A stretch of DNA of 64,000 nt, from assembly GCF_004337505.1 (NCBI RefSeq), contig NZ_SJZI01000052.1, positions 205,467 to 269,466 on the forward strand. The letters run 5' to 3'. Shown one piece after another: positions 36,351-46,000 of the stretch; within the stretch, counting starts at the first letter, position 1, and each line of letters opens with the position of its first letter. Made by a program: the position numbers and the translations under genes. This DNA comes from Flaviaestuariibacter flavus. GTDB lineage: Bacteria; Bacteroidota; Bacteroidia; Chitinophagales; Chitinophagaceae. Under the pieces are notes generated by a model that saw only the letters and a program-made list of their open reading frames with translations, made no database searches and had not been told where the DNA came from.

Positions 36351-36435
36351 TACCAGTACATCCAAGATATTGACCATACTGTCCTTGTAAAAAGGGGCAG
36401 CTTTGTGCCATCAATTATTCATTAAATAGATACAA

Positions 36436-37095
36436 ATGAAAATAGCTGTTTTAGGAACGGGCATGGTCGGTGATACGATCGGCTCCCGGCTGATCGAACT
36501 CGGACATGAAGTAAAAATGGGCAGCCGTACCGCTGACAATGAAAAAGCCAGGGCGTTCGTGGCGAAGCATGAGCGCAATGCAAGTGCCGGTACTTTTGCG
36601 GATGCCGCTGCCTTTGGTGAAATTATTTTCAACTGTACGGCTGGTGCCGCTTCTGTTGACGCGTTGAAAATGGCCGGTGAAGCCAATGTGGCTGGCAAGA
36701 TTGCCGTAGATATCGCCAACCCGCTGGACTTTAGCAACGGGATGCCGCCCAGCCTGATCCCTGCATTGAGCAACACCCATTCCCTGGGCGAAGAAATCCA
36801 GAAGACCTTCCCCGCTACCAAAGTGGTAAAAACGCTGAACACGATGTGGTGTGGGCTTATGGTGAATCCTGCAATGGTGGGTGGCGGCGACCACACCAAT
36901 TTTATTTGTGGTAATGATGCCGAAGCCAAACAGCAGGTGAAAGCCTTACTGAATGAGTTTGGCTGGAAGAACGAAAACATACTTGACCTGGGGGATATTT
37001 CTTCGGCCAGGGGAACGGAAGCGGTGCTGCCGGTCTGGTTGCGAATCTGGAACGCTACGCAAAACGGAGCATTCAATTTTAAAGTGGTTAGCTAG
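36436..37095 (+). CDS. NADPH-dependent F420 reductase-like oxidoreductase
   Basis: A 219-residue Rossmann-fold protein. The N-terminus MKIAVLGTGMVGDTIGSRLIELGHEVKMGSR is the NADP-binding motif (GTGMVG), with SR at the end of strand 2 favouring NADP. The body (VKTLNTMWCGLMVNPAM, then GDISSARGTEAVLPVWLRIW) matches the F420H2:NADP reductase/prephenate-like family. In bacteria without F420 these reduce other substrates, such as iron complexes or small carbonyls. It follows the aldo/keto reductase with its own short intergenic region. Confidence 0.85.
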   Translation: MKIAVLGTGMVGDTIGSRLIELGHEVKMGSRTADNEKARAFVAKHERNASAGTFADAAAFGEIIFNCTAGAASVDALKMAGEANVAGKIAVDIANPLDFSNGMPPSLIPALSNTHSLGEEIQKTFPATKVVKTLNTMWCGLMVNPAMVGGGDHTNFICGNDAEAKQQVKALLNEFGWKNENILDLGDISSARGTEAVLPVWLRIWNATQNGAFNFKVVS

Positions 37096-37201
37096 GTTGT
37101 ATACGGTTAGTACCCGCAAAACACATAACCGGGCTGAAGCTTACTCGGCGGGCGGGATCCGGGATCTGGCCTGAGTCCGGAAGCTGAGCGTAGAAAATAA
37201 T

Positions 37202-37235
37202 AAAAAGGCTCTGATCTTTTGATCAGAGCCTTTTT
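37202..37235. terminator. strong bidirectional terminator
   Basis: Perfect 15-bp stem (37202-37216 with 37221-37235), TTTT loop, A-run on one side and T-run on the other, so it can stop transcription from both directions. Confidence 0.88.
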
Positions 37236-37237
37236 AA

Positions 37238-37275
37238 GTGCACAGAACTAGCCTGAGTTCGAACTTTTTAGGCCA
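37238..37275 (-). repeat. conserved terminator-tail repeat, copy 2
   Basis: Nearly identical to copy 1 (11041-11076) over the core, including AGTTCGAACTTTTTA, and shares CAGTTTCAC and ATTGATT further out with copy 3. Confidence 0.6.
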
Positions 37276-37402
37276 TTCAGTTTCACAGCTCATTGATTAT
37301 CAGCTTTAGCTTGATTTGTCTAAATAATTGGGCTCAGGTTTACAAACCAGGCTTTGGAAACTTTGCAAGGGTAGCGGGTGGGAGGGAAGCCTACGGCCCA
37401 TT

Positions 37403-37418
37403 TTAAGCTTTTTTTAAA
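37403..37418 (+). promoter_or_regulatory. TTAAG repeats before the two-component operon
   Basis: TTAAG at 37403 and TTAAA at 37414, 11 bases apart, about 40 bases before the regulator ATG. Same spacing as the four-unit arrays at 39585 and 40659. Confidence 0.6.
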
Positions 37419-37456
37419 CTGCCTGCAGCGGGAGATATGTTTTCTTTACGCCGGAA

Positions 37457-38176
37457 ATGGCTTTCACCGGGCCGTTGCTAACCCCGAATAATTTGAAGAT
37501 CCTGTTACTGGAAGATGACCAAAAGCTGGCGGCGGAACTGCGCCTGTACCTGCAAAAGCAGGACTTTGACTGCACGAACGTCTACGATGGCGAGATCTTT
37601 TTCAAAGAGATCGTTCGGGAGCGCTTTGACCTGTACGTTTTGGATATCAATGTGCCCTTGATGAACGGGCTGGAGGTTTGCCGCAGGCTCCGGCAAAGTG
37701 ATACCAGTACACCGATCCTGATGCTGACGGCCTATGGCGCCGTCGGTGACAAGGTGCAGGCCCTCAACTACGGGGCGGATGATTACCTGGTAAAACCCTT
37801 TCATCTGGAAGAGCTGCTGGCGCGGGTCAAGGCTCTGTTGCGGAGGAGCAGCCAGCCGCAGCACCCCGCCGGCCAGCTTATCGAAGTGGCAGACCTCCAG
37901 ATCAACACCACCGAAATGAAGGTGTTCCGCGCCGGGCGCGAAATCGCACTTACGCCGAAGGAATACAAATTGCTGGAGCTGCTCGGCAAGCAAAAGGGCC
38001 GCACCGTATCCAAGCAAACCATCGCGGAGCAGGTATGGGACCTGAATTTCGAAACCGGCACCAATACCATTGAGGTCTATATTTCCTTTCTTCGCAACAA
38101 GATCGACAAGGGACACGAGCTGCCCCTGATTCATACGCGTCCCGGTTTCGGGTATTACCTCAGAGCAACCAAGTAG
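37457..38176 (+). CDS. OmpR/PhoB-family response regulator
   Basis: A 239-residue regulator. The receiver domain (about 15-130) has LLEDD acidic residues, phosphoacceptor D63 (LDINVPLMNG) and the conserved Lys in YLVKPFH. The C-terminal winged helix (about 143-237) contains LTPKEYKLLELLGKQKGRTVSKQTIAEQVW. It belongs to the group that includes CusR/CopR. The kinase gene starts one base after its stop. It probably binds the TTAAG arrays in front of its own operon, the OmpA gene and the efflux operon. Confidence 0.93.
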   Translation: MAFTGPLLTPNNLKILLLEDDQKLAAELRLYLQKQDFDCTNVYDGEIFFKEIVRERFDLYVLDINVPLMNGLEVCRRLRQSDTSTPILMLTAYGAVGDKVQALNYGADDYLVKPFHLEELLARVKALLRRSSQPQHPAGQLIEVADLQINTTEMKVFRAGREIALTPKEYKLLELLGKQKGRTVSKQTIAEQVWDLNFETGTNTIEVYISFLRNKIDKGHELPLIHTRPGFGYYLRATK

Positions 38177-38177
38177 C

Positions 38178-39551
38178 GTGAAGCTTACCCGGCGCATACC
38201 TCTTTTCTTCAGCTTTCTTTTCTCGGGGCTGCTGGCCACCGTGCTTTCGGTCGTTTACCTGCTTTTTGCCAACTTCCGGAAAACCGAATTCAAGGACCGC
38301 CTGTCGGAAAAGGCACGTACCACGGTCAAGATTTTGCTGGAGGTGGAAGTGATCGACCGGCAGATGCTCCGCACTTTCGACCGCAATTCCATCAACGCGC
38401 TGTATAACGAAAAGACAATCGTCTTCGATGAAGGCAAAAAAGTGATCTACAGCAGCATCGACGATGCCGTCATCAATTGGTCAAAGCAGGACCTCGATGC
38501 GATCAAGGCACGCAAGGAGCTGTTTCGCCGCAACAAGGGTTATGATGTGCTGGGGATCTATTACGAGTACAAGGGGCGTGATTACTACGTGCTCATCTCG
38601 GCCGAAGACACCTACGGCATCCGCAAGCTCGCCTATCTGAAGATGGTGCTGTTCGGTGCATTTGCTGCCAGCACCGTGGCCATCTGGCTTATCTCTTTCC
38701 TGCTTAGCAAGCGGACGCTGCGTCCGCTGGACCTGTTGCGGCGCCAGATGCAGGACGTCACCAGCCGCAACCTCACTGCGCGCGTAGCGGAGCCGGCCCG
38801 GGAAGACGAGATCAAAGCTCTGTCCCGTTCGTTCAACCAGATGCTGGACCGTATCGACCTGGCCTATAAAAGCCAGCGCGATTTCACGAGCAACGCCTCC
38901 CACGAGCTGCGCACCCCGCTTTCGCGAATCGTCATGCAACTGGAAAACCTGCTCGCCGGCGAGTCGCTTCGGGAGACATCTGAAAGGGTGATCAAAAGCG
39001 TGGTGCAGGACACAGGACAGTTATCCGACATCGTCACGTCCCTGCTCTTTCTTTCTCGCGCGGAAGAAGAGCAGGACGAGGCTCACCTGCAGTGGAGCCG
39101 GCTCGACGAGATCCTGTTCGCTGCCGGCGCGCAGCTTGCCAAAAGCTGTTCCGACTTCCGCCTGCACTTCGAAATTTTACCCTCCGAAGAGGAAACGATG
39201 ACCATGGAAGTAGGTGGCGACGAGACACTGCTCGGCATTGCGCTGTTGAATCTCCTGAAGAACGCGTACACCTACTCCGACGACCACCTGATCGTCTGTG
39301 AAGTGCGCCAGGAAGCCGGCCTGCTGCTCCTTTCCATTACCAACCAGGGCGACACTCCCGACATCGAGGACACCGGCCTGCTCTTCCGGCCGTTTTCGCG
39401 CGGAAGCAATAGTCACCACCATCCTGGCAGCGGAATCGGCCTCTCCATCGTGCGGCGGGTGCTGGAACGCTATGGCATCGGGATCCGGTATCATATTCCG
39501 GCGCCCCGCACCAACCAGGTCCTGCTCTCTTTTCCCACGCGGCGGGGGTAG
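38178..39551 (+). CDS. HAMP-containing sensor histidine kinase
   Basis: A 457-residue inner-membrane kinase: helix 1 (about 8-30), periplasmic sensor (about 31-155), helix 2 (about 157-177), HAMP (about 178-230), HisKA with NASHELRTPLSRIV (H242), and HATPase_c (NLLKNAYTYS, then GSGIGLSIVRRVLERYG). It uses a GTG start one base after the regulator. The order regulator-kinase-efflux suggests metal sensing in the periplasm, as in CusS/CzcS; the ligand residues cannot be assigned. Confidence 0.92.
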   Translation: MKLTRRIPLFFSFLFSGLLATVLSVVYLLFANFRKTEFKDRLSEKARTTVKILLEVEVIDRQMLRTFDRNSINALYNEKTIVFDEGKKVIYSSIDDAVINWSKQDLDAIKARKELFRRNKGYDVLGIYYEYKGRDYYVLISAEDTYGIRKLAYLKMVLFGAFAASTVAIWLISFLLSKRTLRPLDLLRRQMQDVTSRNLTARVAEPAREDEIKALSRSFNQMLDRIDLAYKSQRDFTSNASHELRTPLSRIVMQLENLLAGESLRETSERVIKSVVQDTGQLSDIVTSLLFLSRAEEEQDEAHLQWSRLDEILFAAGAQLAKSCSDFRLHFEILPSEEETMTMEVGGDETLLGIALLNLLKNAYTYSDDHLIVCEVRQEAGLLLLSITNQGDTPDIEDTGLLFRPFSRGSNSHHHPGSGIGLSIVRRVLERYGIGIRYHIPAPRTNQVLLSFPTRRG

Positions 39552-39584
39552 GGCCGTAGCGCATTAACGTTCCCTTTGGGCTTT

Positions 39585-39622
39585 TTAAGCCGTCCTTAAG
39601 CCCCCTTTAAGGTTTTTTTAAT
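39585..39622 (+). promoter_or_regulatory. four TTAA(G/T) repeats, 11-bp spacing, OmpA promoter
   Basis: TTAAG at 39585, 39596 and 39607, and TTAAT at 39618: four units at exactly 11-base intervals, ending 41 bases before the OmpA lipoprotein ATG. Spacing equals one helical turn, as expected for tandem binding of an OmpR-type dimer pair. Confidence 0.75.
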
Positions 39623-39662
39623 CGGGCTGGTAAAATTTTGCCGTCACCAAACAATAGTGACC

Positions 39663-40532
39663 ATGATTTTCCATTCCCTCAAAACCCCGGTAGTAGTACT
39701 GGGTACGCTTTTACTGGCAAGTTCTTGTGCCTCGTCCAAAAAGCTAAAGCAGAAAGACGCAGAATACAACCGCCTCAACGGGTTCTATGAGCAGGTGCAG
39801 GCAGACTTGCGCAAGTGCCGCGACGAGGCGGACGAGATTGCCCGGCGCCGCAACGCGCTGGAGCAGGAAAATCGGCAGCTCCGCGACAAGGCCGAAGGCC
39901 TGAAGGAAAGCAGCAACGTGATGGTGAGCCAGCTTCGGGACCTTTCGGTGATCTCCGGCGCCCAGGCTGAAAGCATCCGCAGGTCGCTGGAAAACCTCGG
40001 CGCCAAAGACGCCTATATCAATGACCTGCAGCAGGCAATGAGTCGCAAGGACTCGCTCCATGCGCTGCTCGTCAGCAACCTTAAGAGCGCCCTCTCTGAC
40101 GTCAATGACCAGGACATCGAGATCAAGGTGGATAAAGGAGTTGTTTTTGTTTCCATTTCTGACAAATTGCTTTTCAACAGCGGCAGCTACACGGTCACCG
40201 CCCGGGCCATGAGTGTGTTGCAAAAAGTGGCGCAGGTGCTGAACAGCCGTCCCGACATCGAGTTCCTTGTAGAGGGGCATACCGATAACGTAACGATCCG
40301 CAACACCTGCATTGCCGACAACTGGGACCTGAGCACCAAGCGCGCCACCTCCGTGGTGCGGCTGCTGCAAACTCGTTTCGGCATTGCCCCGCGGCGCATG
40401 ACCGCCGGCGGTCGCGGCGAGTACCTGCCTGCTGCCAGCAACGCGTCGGCAGCCGGAAAAGCGGCCAACCGGAGAACCCGGATCGTCATCCTGCCGCAGC
40501 TGGACCAGTTCTTCCAGCTCCTGGAAAAATAA
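39663..40532 (+). CDS. OmpA-family outer-membrane lipoprotein
   Basis: About 289 residues. Lipoprotein signal with lipobox LLASSC (Cys about 23), a long coiled coil (about 35-140) and a C-terminal OmpA peptidoglycan-binding domain (about 165-280: FNSGSYTVTARA, VEGHTDNV, NRRTRIVI). It would tether the outer membrane to the cell wall. It is placed between the two-component system and the efflux genes and shares their TTAAG array, so it may stabilise the efflux channel; that is inference. The ATG at 39663 gives the proper signal. Confidence 0.88.
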   Translation: MIFHSLKTPVVVLGTLLLASSCASSKKLKQKDAEYNRLNGFYEQVQADLRKCRDEADEIARRRNALEQENRQLRDKAEGLKESSNVMVSQLRDLSVISGAQAESIRRSLENLGAKDAYINDLQQAMSRKDSLHALLVSNLKSALSDVNDQDIEIKVDKGVVFVSISDKLLFNSGSYTVTARAMSVLQKVAQVLNSRPDIEFLVEGHTDNVTIRNTCIADNWDLSTKRATSVVRLLQTRFGIAPRRMTAGGRGEYLPAASNASAAGKAANRRTRIVILPQLDQFFQLLEK

Positions 40533-40658
40533 TTGGGCGGGGCATCCCATCCAACCGATGTGTGTGTGTGCATCTGCGTGCAACGCAGGTTGCTTTTTGG
40601 ATTTTAGTTGACCGGGCCGGGGCTTTTGCCTTGGCCTTTTCTTTTGCTGTCGTGCACT

Positions 40659-40696
40659 TTAAGCCGATTTTAAGCGCCGTTTAAGGGGGGCTTAAT
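40659..40696 (+). promoter_or_regulatory. four TTAA(G/T) repeats, 11-bp spacing, efflux promoter
   Basis: TTAAG at 40659, 40670 and 40681, TTAAT at 40692. The unit order (three G, then T) and spacing are the same as at 39585. The array ends 44 bases before the TolC-family ATG. Confidence 0.75.
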
Positions 40697-40740
40697 CGTG
40701 CCGTCGAAGCTTTGCAGCCTTAAGGGACACGTACTTTTCC

Positions 40741-41985
40741 ATGACACGATTTTTCTTCCTTCTATTGCTCCTTTCGGGGCTCCGCACCGCGGCACAGGGT
40801 CCGCTATCACTCGCTGAGTGCGAGGCACTGTTTCAAAAAAACAACCTGCGCCTGCTTGCCGCTCATTTCAACGTCGAGGCGGCCCGAGCACAGATCATCC
40901 AGGCAAAGCTTTTTGAGAATCCCTACGTGACGGCGGACCTCAACCTGTTCAACCCCGAACGCCACCGGTGGCTCGACGTGGGCGCCACGGGGCAAAAGGC
41001 TGTGGCCATCCAGCAACTCGTCTACCTCGGCGGAAAAAGAAAGAAGGGGATGGACCTCGCCACAAAGAATGCCGAGGCTGCGGCCCGCGAGCTGGAAGAT
41101 CTGCTGCGCCACCTGCGCTTCGAGCTGCGTCAGGCTTATTTCCGGCTCTACTACAACGAGCAGGCGCTGGTGGTCGCCGACCGGCAGCTCGCCCAGCTGG
41201 ACAGCCTGGTGGGTTATTACGAGATACAGGTAGCAAAAGGGACGCTGCCCTTACGCGACCTCGTGCGTCTGCAAACGCTGCAGGTGGGCGTTCGGGCCAC
41301 CCGCCACGCAATGCGGTCTGAGAACGCGGAACTGCGGGAGCGCCTCGCCCTGCTGACCACGACGGATACGATAAGTGCCGTGCGGCCGGCCCCGGAGGAA
41401 GCGGACCGTTATGAGCGCCGGCTGCACGCCACGCTTCCTGAGCTGGAGGCGATGGCCCTGATTAACCGCGCCGACCTGTCGTGGGCCCTGGTGCAGCAGG
41501 AGGCTGCGCAAGTGAACCTGCGCTTGCAGCAGGCGTTGTCGGTGCCCGACCTGACGCTCGGCCTTGCCTATGACCAGCGCAGCGGGCCTTTCAATAATCA
41601 GGTAAACCTAACGATTGGGGCGCCCCTGCGCCTTTGGAACCGCAACCAGGGAAACATCCGCGCGGCTCAGGCTCAGAGCGGGCGCGCGGCAGCGGTGCGG
41701 GCCGATTACGAGCAGACCGTGCGCCGCGAGGTAGCTACGGCCTATGCGCAATATGAAGCGGCCCGCGCCCATTTCGATTCCTTTACCCCGGAGCGGGCTG
41801 TCCGGCTCGACGAGGTGTACACCGGCATGCTGCGCAACTTCCAGCGGCGCAACGTGGCCTTGGTGGAATTCACAGACTTCATGGAAAGCTATAACGAGGC
41901 GCTCATACACTACAACAACGCACGCAAAACGCTGATGGAAAGCTGCGAACAGATCAATTTAACTACCGGCACGCTGCAATTCTGA
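40741..41985 (+). CDS. TolC-family outer-membrane efflux protein (CzcC-like)
   Basis: A 414-residue protein with a signal peptide (about 1-19) and two repeats of the OEP helical domain (SLAECEALFQKNNLRLLAAHFNVEAARAQI ... and the second half from about 220). It forms the outer-membrane channel of the tripartite efflux pump encoded by the next two genes, which follow at 7 and 4 bases. Confidence 0.9.
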   Translation: MTRFFFLLLLLSGLRTAAQGPLSLAECEALFQKNNLRLLAAHFNVEAARAQIIQAKLFENPYVTADLNLFNPERHRWLDVGATGQKAVAIQQLVYLGGKRKKGMDLATKNAEAAARELEDLLRHLRFELRQAYFRLYYNEQALVVADRQLAQLDSLVGYYEIQVAKGTLPLRDLVRLQTLQVGVRATRHAMRSENAELRERLALLTTTDTISAVRPAPEEADRYERRLHATLPELEAMALINRADLSWALVQQEAAQVNLRLQQALSVPDLTLGLAYDQRSGPFNNQVNLTIGAPLRLWNRNQGNIRAAQAQSGRAAAVRADYEQTVRREVATAYAQYEAARAHFDSFTPERAVRLDEVYTGMLRNFQRRNVALVEFTDFMESYNEALIHYNNARKTLMESCEQINLTTGTLQF

Positions 41986-41992
41986 CGAACAT

Positions 41993-43078
41993 ATGAAAAC
42001 AATATACTGCTTTACGGCACTGGCCCTGCTGCTTGCCGGGTGCGCTGAAAAACAGGCGCCCGCCGCCGGTGGCCTGGCCCAGACCTTTGTGCTGAGCGAC
42101 ACCATGCTCAAAACCACGACCACCGCCACGGCAACGCTGAGGCCACTGCGCAATGAGTTGAAGTTCTTTGGCAAGATCACCGCCGACAACAACAAGTTCG
42201 TAGAGGTATTCCCGGTAGTTGGAGGGAGTGTGACAAGGGTGTTTGCCGAGTTGGGCGACTATGTGAAAAAAGGCCAGGTGCTGGCCATCATCCGGAGCAC
42301 CGAAGTGGCCGCCTTTGAAAAAGAGCTCCAGGACGCCCGGAAAGACGAGCAGCTGGCCCGCAACAACCTGCGCGTGGCCCAGGAACTGTTCGACGGAAAG
42401 ATCAACACGGAACGCGAAGTACTGGAAGCACGCACCGCACTCGATAAGGCCCGCTCGCAGCTTGCGCGGGTGCAGGAAACCTATCGCATCTACCACCTTC
42501 GTTCCGGGTCTACTTACGAAGTGCGGGCGCCGATCAGCGGCTTCATCATTCAAAAGCGCATCAACGAAGACATGCTCCTGCGCAGCGACCGCACCGACAA
42601 CATCTTCGACATCGCCGAGATCAACGAGGTGTGGGCCCTTGCCAACGTGAACGAAAGCGACATCAACCAGGTGCGTATCGGCCACGACGCCGAAGTGAAC
42701 ACCCTCAGCTACCCCGACCGCGTATTTACCGGCAAGGTCGATAAGATCTTCAACGTGATCGACCCGGAAACAATGGCCATGAAGGTGCGCATCCGCCTGC
42801 CCAACCCCGGCTTCCTGCTGAAGCCCGACATGCGTACCTCGATCCGCGTCTCCTACGAGGAGCCGGGCCAAATGATCGCTGTGCCGGCGGAAGCGATCAT
42901 CTTCGACAAAAACCGCAGCTTCGTGATGGTCTACCGTGACCGGCACAATATCGAAACCCGCCCCGTTGAAGTAGCGCGGCAGGTAGCCGGCACCGCGTTC
43001 CTCGCCGCGGGCCTCGCGGAAGGTGAAAAAGTGATCACGCACAACCAACTCCTCATCTACGACGCACTAAACGACTGA
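41993..43078 (+). CDS. RND efflux periplasmic adaptor (CzcB/CusB-like)
   Basis: A 361-residue membrane-fusion protein. Lipobox LLLAGC (Cys about 17), lipoyl half-motif (VFPVVGGSVTRVFAELGDYVKKGQVLAII, about 63-92), alpha-hairpin (about 95-165), second lipoyl half (YEVRAPISGFIIQ), beta-barrel and membrane-proximal domains. It links the inner-membrane pump to the TolC-like channel. No extended Met-rich or His-rich N-terminal metal site is visible. Confidence 0.92.
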   Translation: MKTIYCFTALALLLAGCAEKQAPAAGGLAQTFVLSDTMLKTTTTATATLRPLRNELKFFGKITADNNKFVEVFPVVGGSVTRVFAELGDYVKKGQVLAIIRSTEVAAFEKELQDARKDEQLARNNLRVAQELFDGKINTEREVLEARTALDKARSQLARVQETYRIYHLRSGSTYEVRAPISGFIIQKRINEDMLLRSDRTDNIFDIAEINEVWALANVNESDINQVRIGHDAEVNTLSYPDRVFTGKVDKIFNVIDPETMAMKVRIRLPNPGFLLKPDMRTSIRVSYEEPGQMIAVPAEAIIFDKNRSFVMVYRDRHNIETRPVEVARQVAGTAFLAAGLAEGEKVITHNQLLIYDALND

Positions 43079-43082
43079 GTCC

Positions 43083-46000
43083 ATGAACCGCTTTATTCGC
43101 AAGATCATTTCGTTCTCTCTCAAGAACCGGGGCTTCACCTTTTTCTGGGCGGGCCTCCTCGCGGTTGCCGGGTTCGTGGCGTTCCGCTCCATGCCCATTG
43201 AGGCCTTCCCGGACGTTACCAATACACAAATCATCATCGTAACGGAGTGGAACGGCCGCAGCGCCGAAGAGATCGAGCGTTTCGTGACGACGCCGATCGA
43301 GATCGCGATGAACCCCGTGCAAAAGAAGGCGAGCGTGCGCAGCAGCACCATGTTCGGGCTGTCGGTGGTCAAAATCATCTTTGACGACGGGGTGGAAGAC
43401 TTCTTTGCGCGCCAACAGGTTACCAACGGGCTGCGCAGCGTTTCCCTGCCCGACGGCGTCGCCCCCGACGTGCAACCGCCCTACGGGCCAACCGGGGAGA
43501 TCTTCCGCTATGTGCTACACGGTAAGGGCCGCGATACGAGGGACCTTCTCACCTTTCAAAACTGGGTCGTGGATCGGCACCTGCGCTCCGTGCCAGGCGT
43601 GGCCGACCTCGTGGCCTTCGGCGGACAGGAAAAGATTTACGAGATCAACGTAGACCCGAACAAGTTGTCAAAATACAACGTCACGCCACTGGACGTGTAC
43701 GAGGCCGTGAGCCGGAGCAACCTCAACGTAGGTGGTGACGTTATCGAAAAAAACGGCCAGGCCTACGTGGTGCGCGGCCTTGGCCTGCTGCGCTCGGAAG
43801 CCGACATCGGGAATATCATCGTCACTGACGCCGGCGGCAACCCCATCCTTGTGAAGCACCTGGCCGATGTGCGCCAGGGCAGCGCTCCTCGCGTAGGGCA
43901 GGCCGGCCTCAACGACAATGACGACATCGTGGAAGGCATCGTGGTGATGCGCAAAGGAGAGAATCCCCAGGAAGTGCTGGCCAGAGTAAAAGAAAAGATT
44001 CACGAACTCAATACCCGCATCCTGCCCTCCGACGTAAAGCTGGAAACATTTTACGACCGTGACGTGCTGATGAACTATACCACCCGCACTGTGATGCACA
44101 ACCTCCTGGAAGGCATCCTGCTTGTGACGGTGGTGGTGTTCCTGTTTATGGCCGACTGGCGCGCTACTGTTATCGTCTCAGTCATCATACCCCTGTCGCT
44201 GCTTTTTGCCTTCCTGTGCCTGAAGCTGAAAGGTATGAGTGCCAACCTGCTGTCCCTGGGCGCGGTCGACTTCGGGATAATCATCGATGGCGCCGTGGTG
44301 ATGGTGGAGGGCCTGTTCGTCGCCCTGGACCACCAGGCGCACCGCAACGGCATGCAGCGGTTCAACCTGCTGGCCAAATCGGGGCTGATCCGGAAGACGG
44401 GGACACAGATGGGCAAGGCGATATTCTTTTCCAAACTGATCATCATCACGGCCCTGCTACCCATTTTTGCTTTCCAGAAGGTGGAGGGTAAGATGTTCTC
44501 GCCGTTGGCCTGGACGCTTGGCTTTGCCCTCCTCGGGGCACTGCTTTTCACGCTCACGCTCGTGCCGGTGCTGTCGCACCTGCTGCTCCATAAAAACGTC
44601 CGCGAAAAGCACAACCCGTTTGTGCGCTTCTGGAACCGGGTGGTGGAGCGCGGATTCCGCGTTGCATACCGCCGTAAGCAACTAACGCTGGTGCTGTCTT
44701 TCGGGCTGCTGGCGCTCACGCTATTTTCCACCCGCTTCCTGGGAACGGAATTCCTGCCGCAGCTCAACGAAGGCGCCCTTTGGGTGGAAGCGAAGCTGCC
44801 GATGAGCAGCAGCCTTCAGGAAACCGTAAAAACGGTAGCGACGCTTCGCCAGGAGCTGCGCTCCTTTCCCGAGGTCAACGGTGTGCTTTCCCAGACAGGT
44901 CGTAGCAACGACGGCACCGACCCCAGCGGCTTTTATTACGTGCAGATGCAGGTCAACCTGAAGCCGAAAGAGGAATGGACACGCAAGATCAGTATGGACG
45001 ACCTCGTGGAGGAAATGGATAGGAAGCTCCGGAACTTCCAGGGCATCGTATACAATTACTCGCAGCCCATTATCGACAATGTGGCGGAATCCGTCGCGGG
45101 TATCAATGCCTCCAACGCGGTGAAGATCTACGGTGACGACTTGGACAAGCTGGACGCACTAGCCAACGAAGTGCTCCGCCAGATCGAGGGCGTGAGGGGT
45201 ATCCGCGACGCGGGTATTCTGCGCAACGTGGGCCAGCCTGAGATGACTGTGACCTTGGACAAAGAGAAAATGGCGGCCCTCGGCGTAACAGTAGCCGATG
45301 CGCAGGCGGTGCTGGAAATGGCCTTCGGTGGCAAAACGGCTACCACCAAATACGAAGGGGAGCGCCGGTTCGAGGTGCGGGTGCGGTATGAAAAAGAATA
45401 CCGGAAAGACGAACAGGACATTGCGGCCCTGATGGTGCCGACTCTGCACGGCGCAAAGATCCCACTCAAAGAAATTTGTACGGTGCACACGCAAACGGGG
45501 CCGGCCTTTATTTACCGCGACAACAACCGGCGCTTTATCGGGGTGAAATTTTCGGTGCGTGAGCGCGACCTGGGAAGCACCATTGCCGAGGCCCAAGCCC
45601 GTGTGGCGGAAAAAGTGGTGCTGCCGCAAGGCTATGCGATCGGCTGGACCGGCGAGTTCGAGAACCAGGTGCGGGCCAGCGGACGGCTGGGGGAGATGGT
45701 GCCCATCAGCCTGCTGGCGATCTTCCTCTTCCTGTTCGTGATGTTCGGAAATGTGAAAGACGCGCTGCTCGTGCTAGCCAACGTTCCCTTCGCACTCATC
45801 GGCGGAATCCTGGCCCTGCACCTGACCGGCATCAACTTTGGTATTTCCGCGGGTGTCGGGTTCATTGCACTCTTCGGGATCTGTATTCAAAACGGCGTCA
45901 TCCTGATCTCCGAGTTTCACAGCAATCTGAAAAAGAAACTGGGCCTCGACGCGGCGATCCTGGAAGCGATCCGGGTGCGCACCCGCCCGGTGGTAATGAC

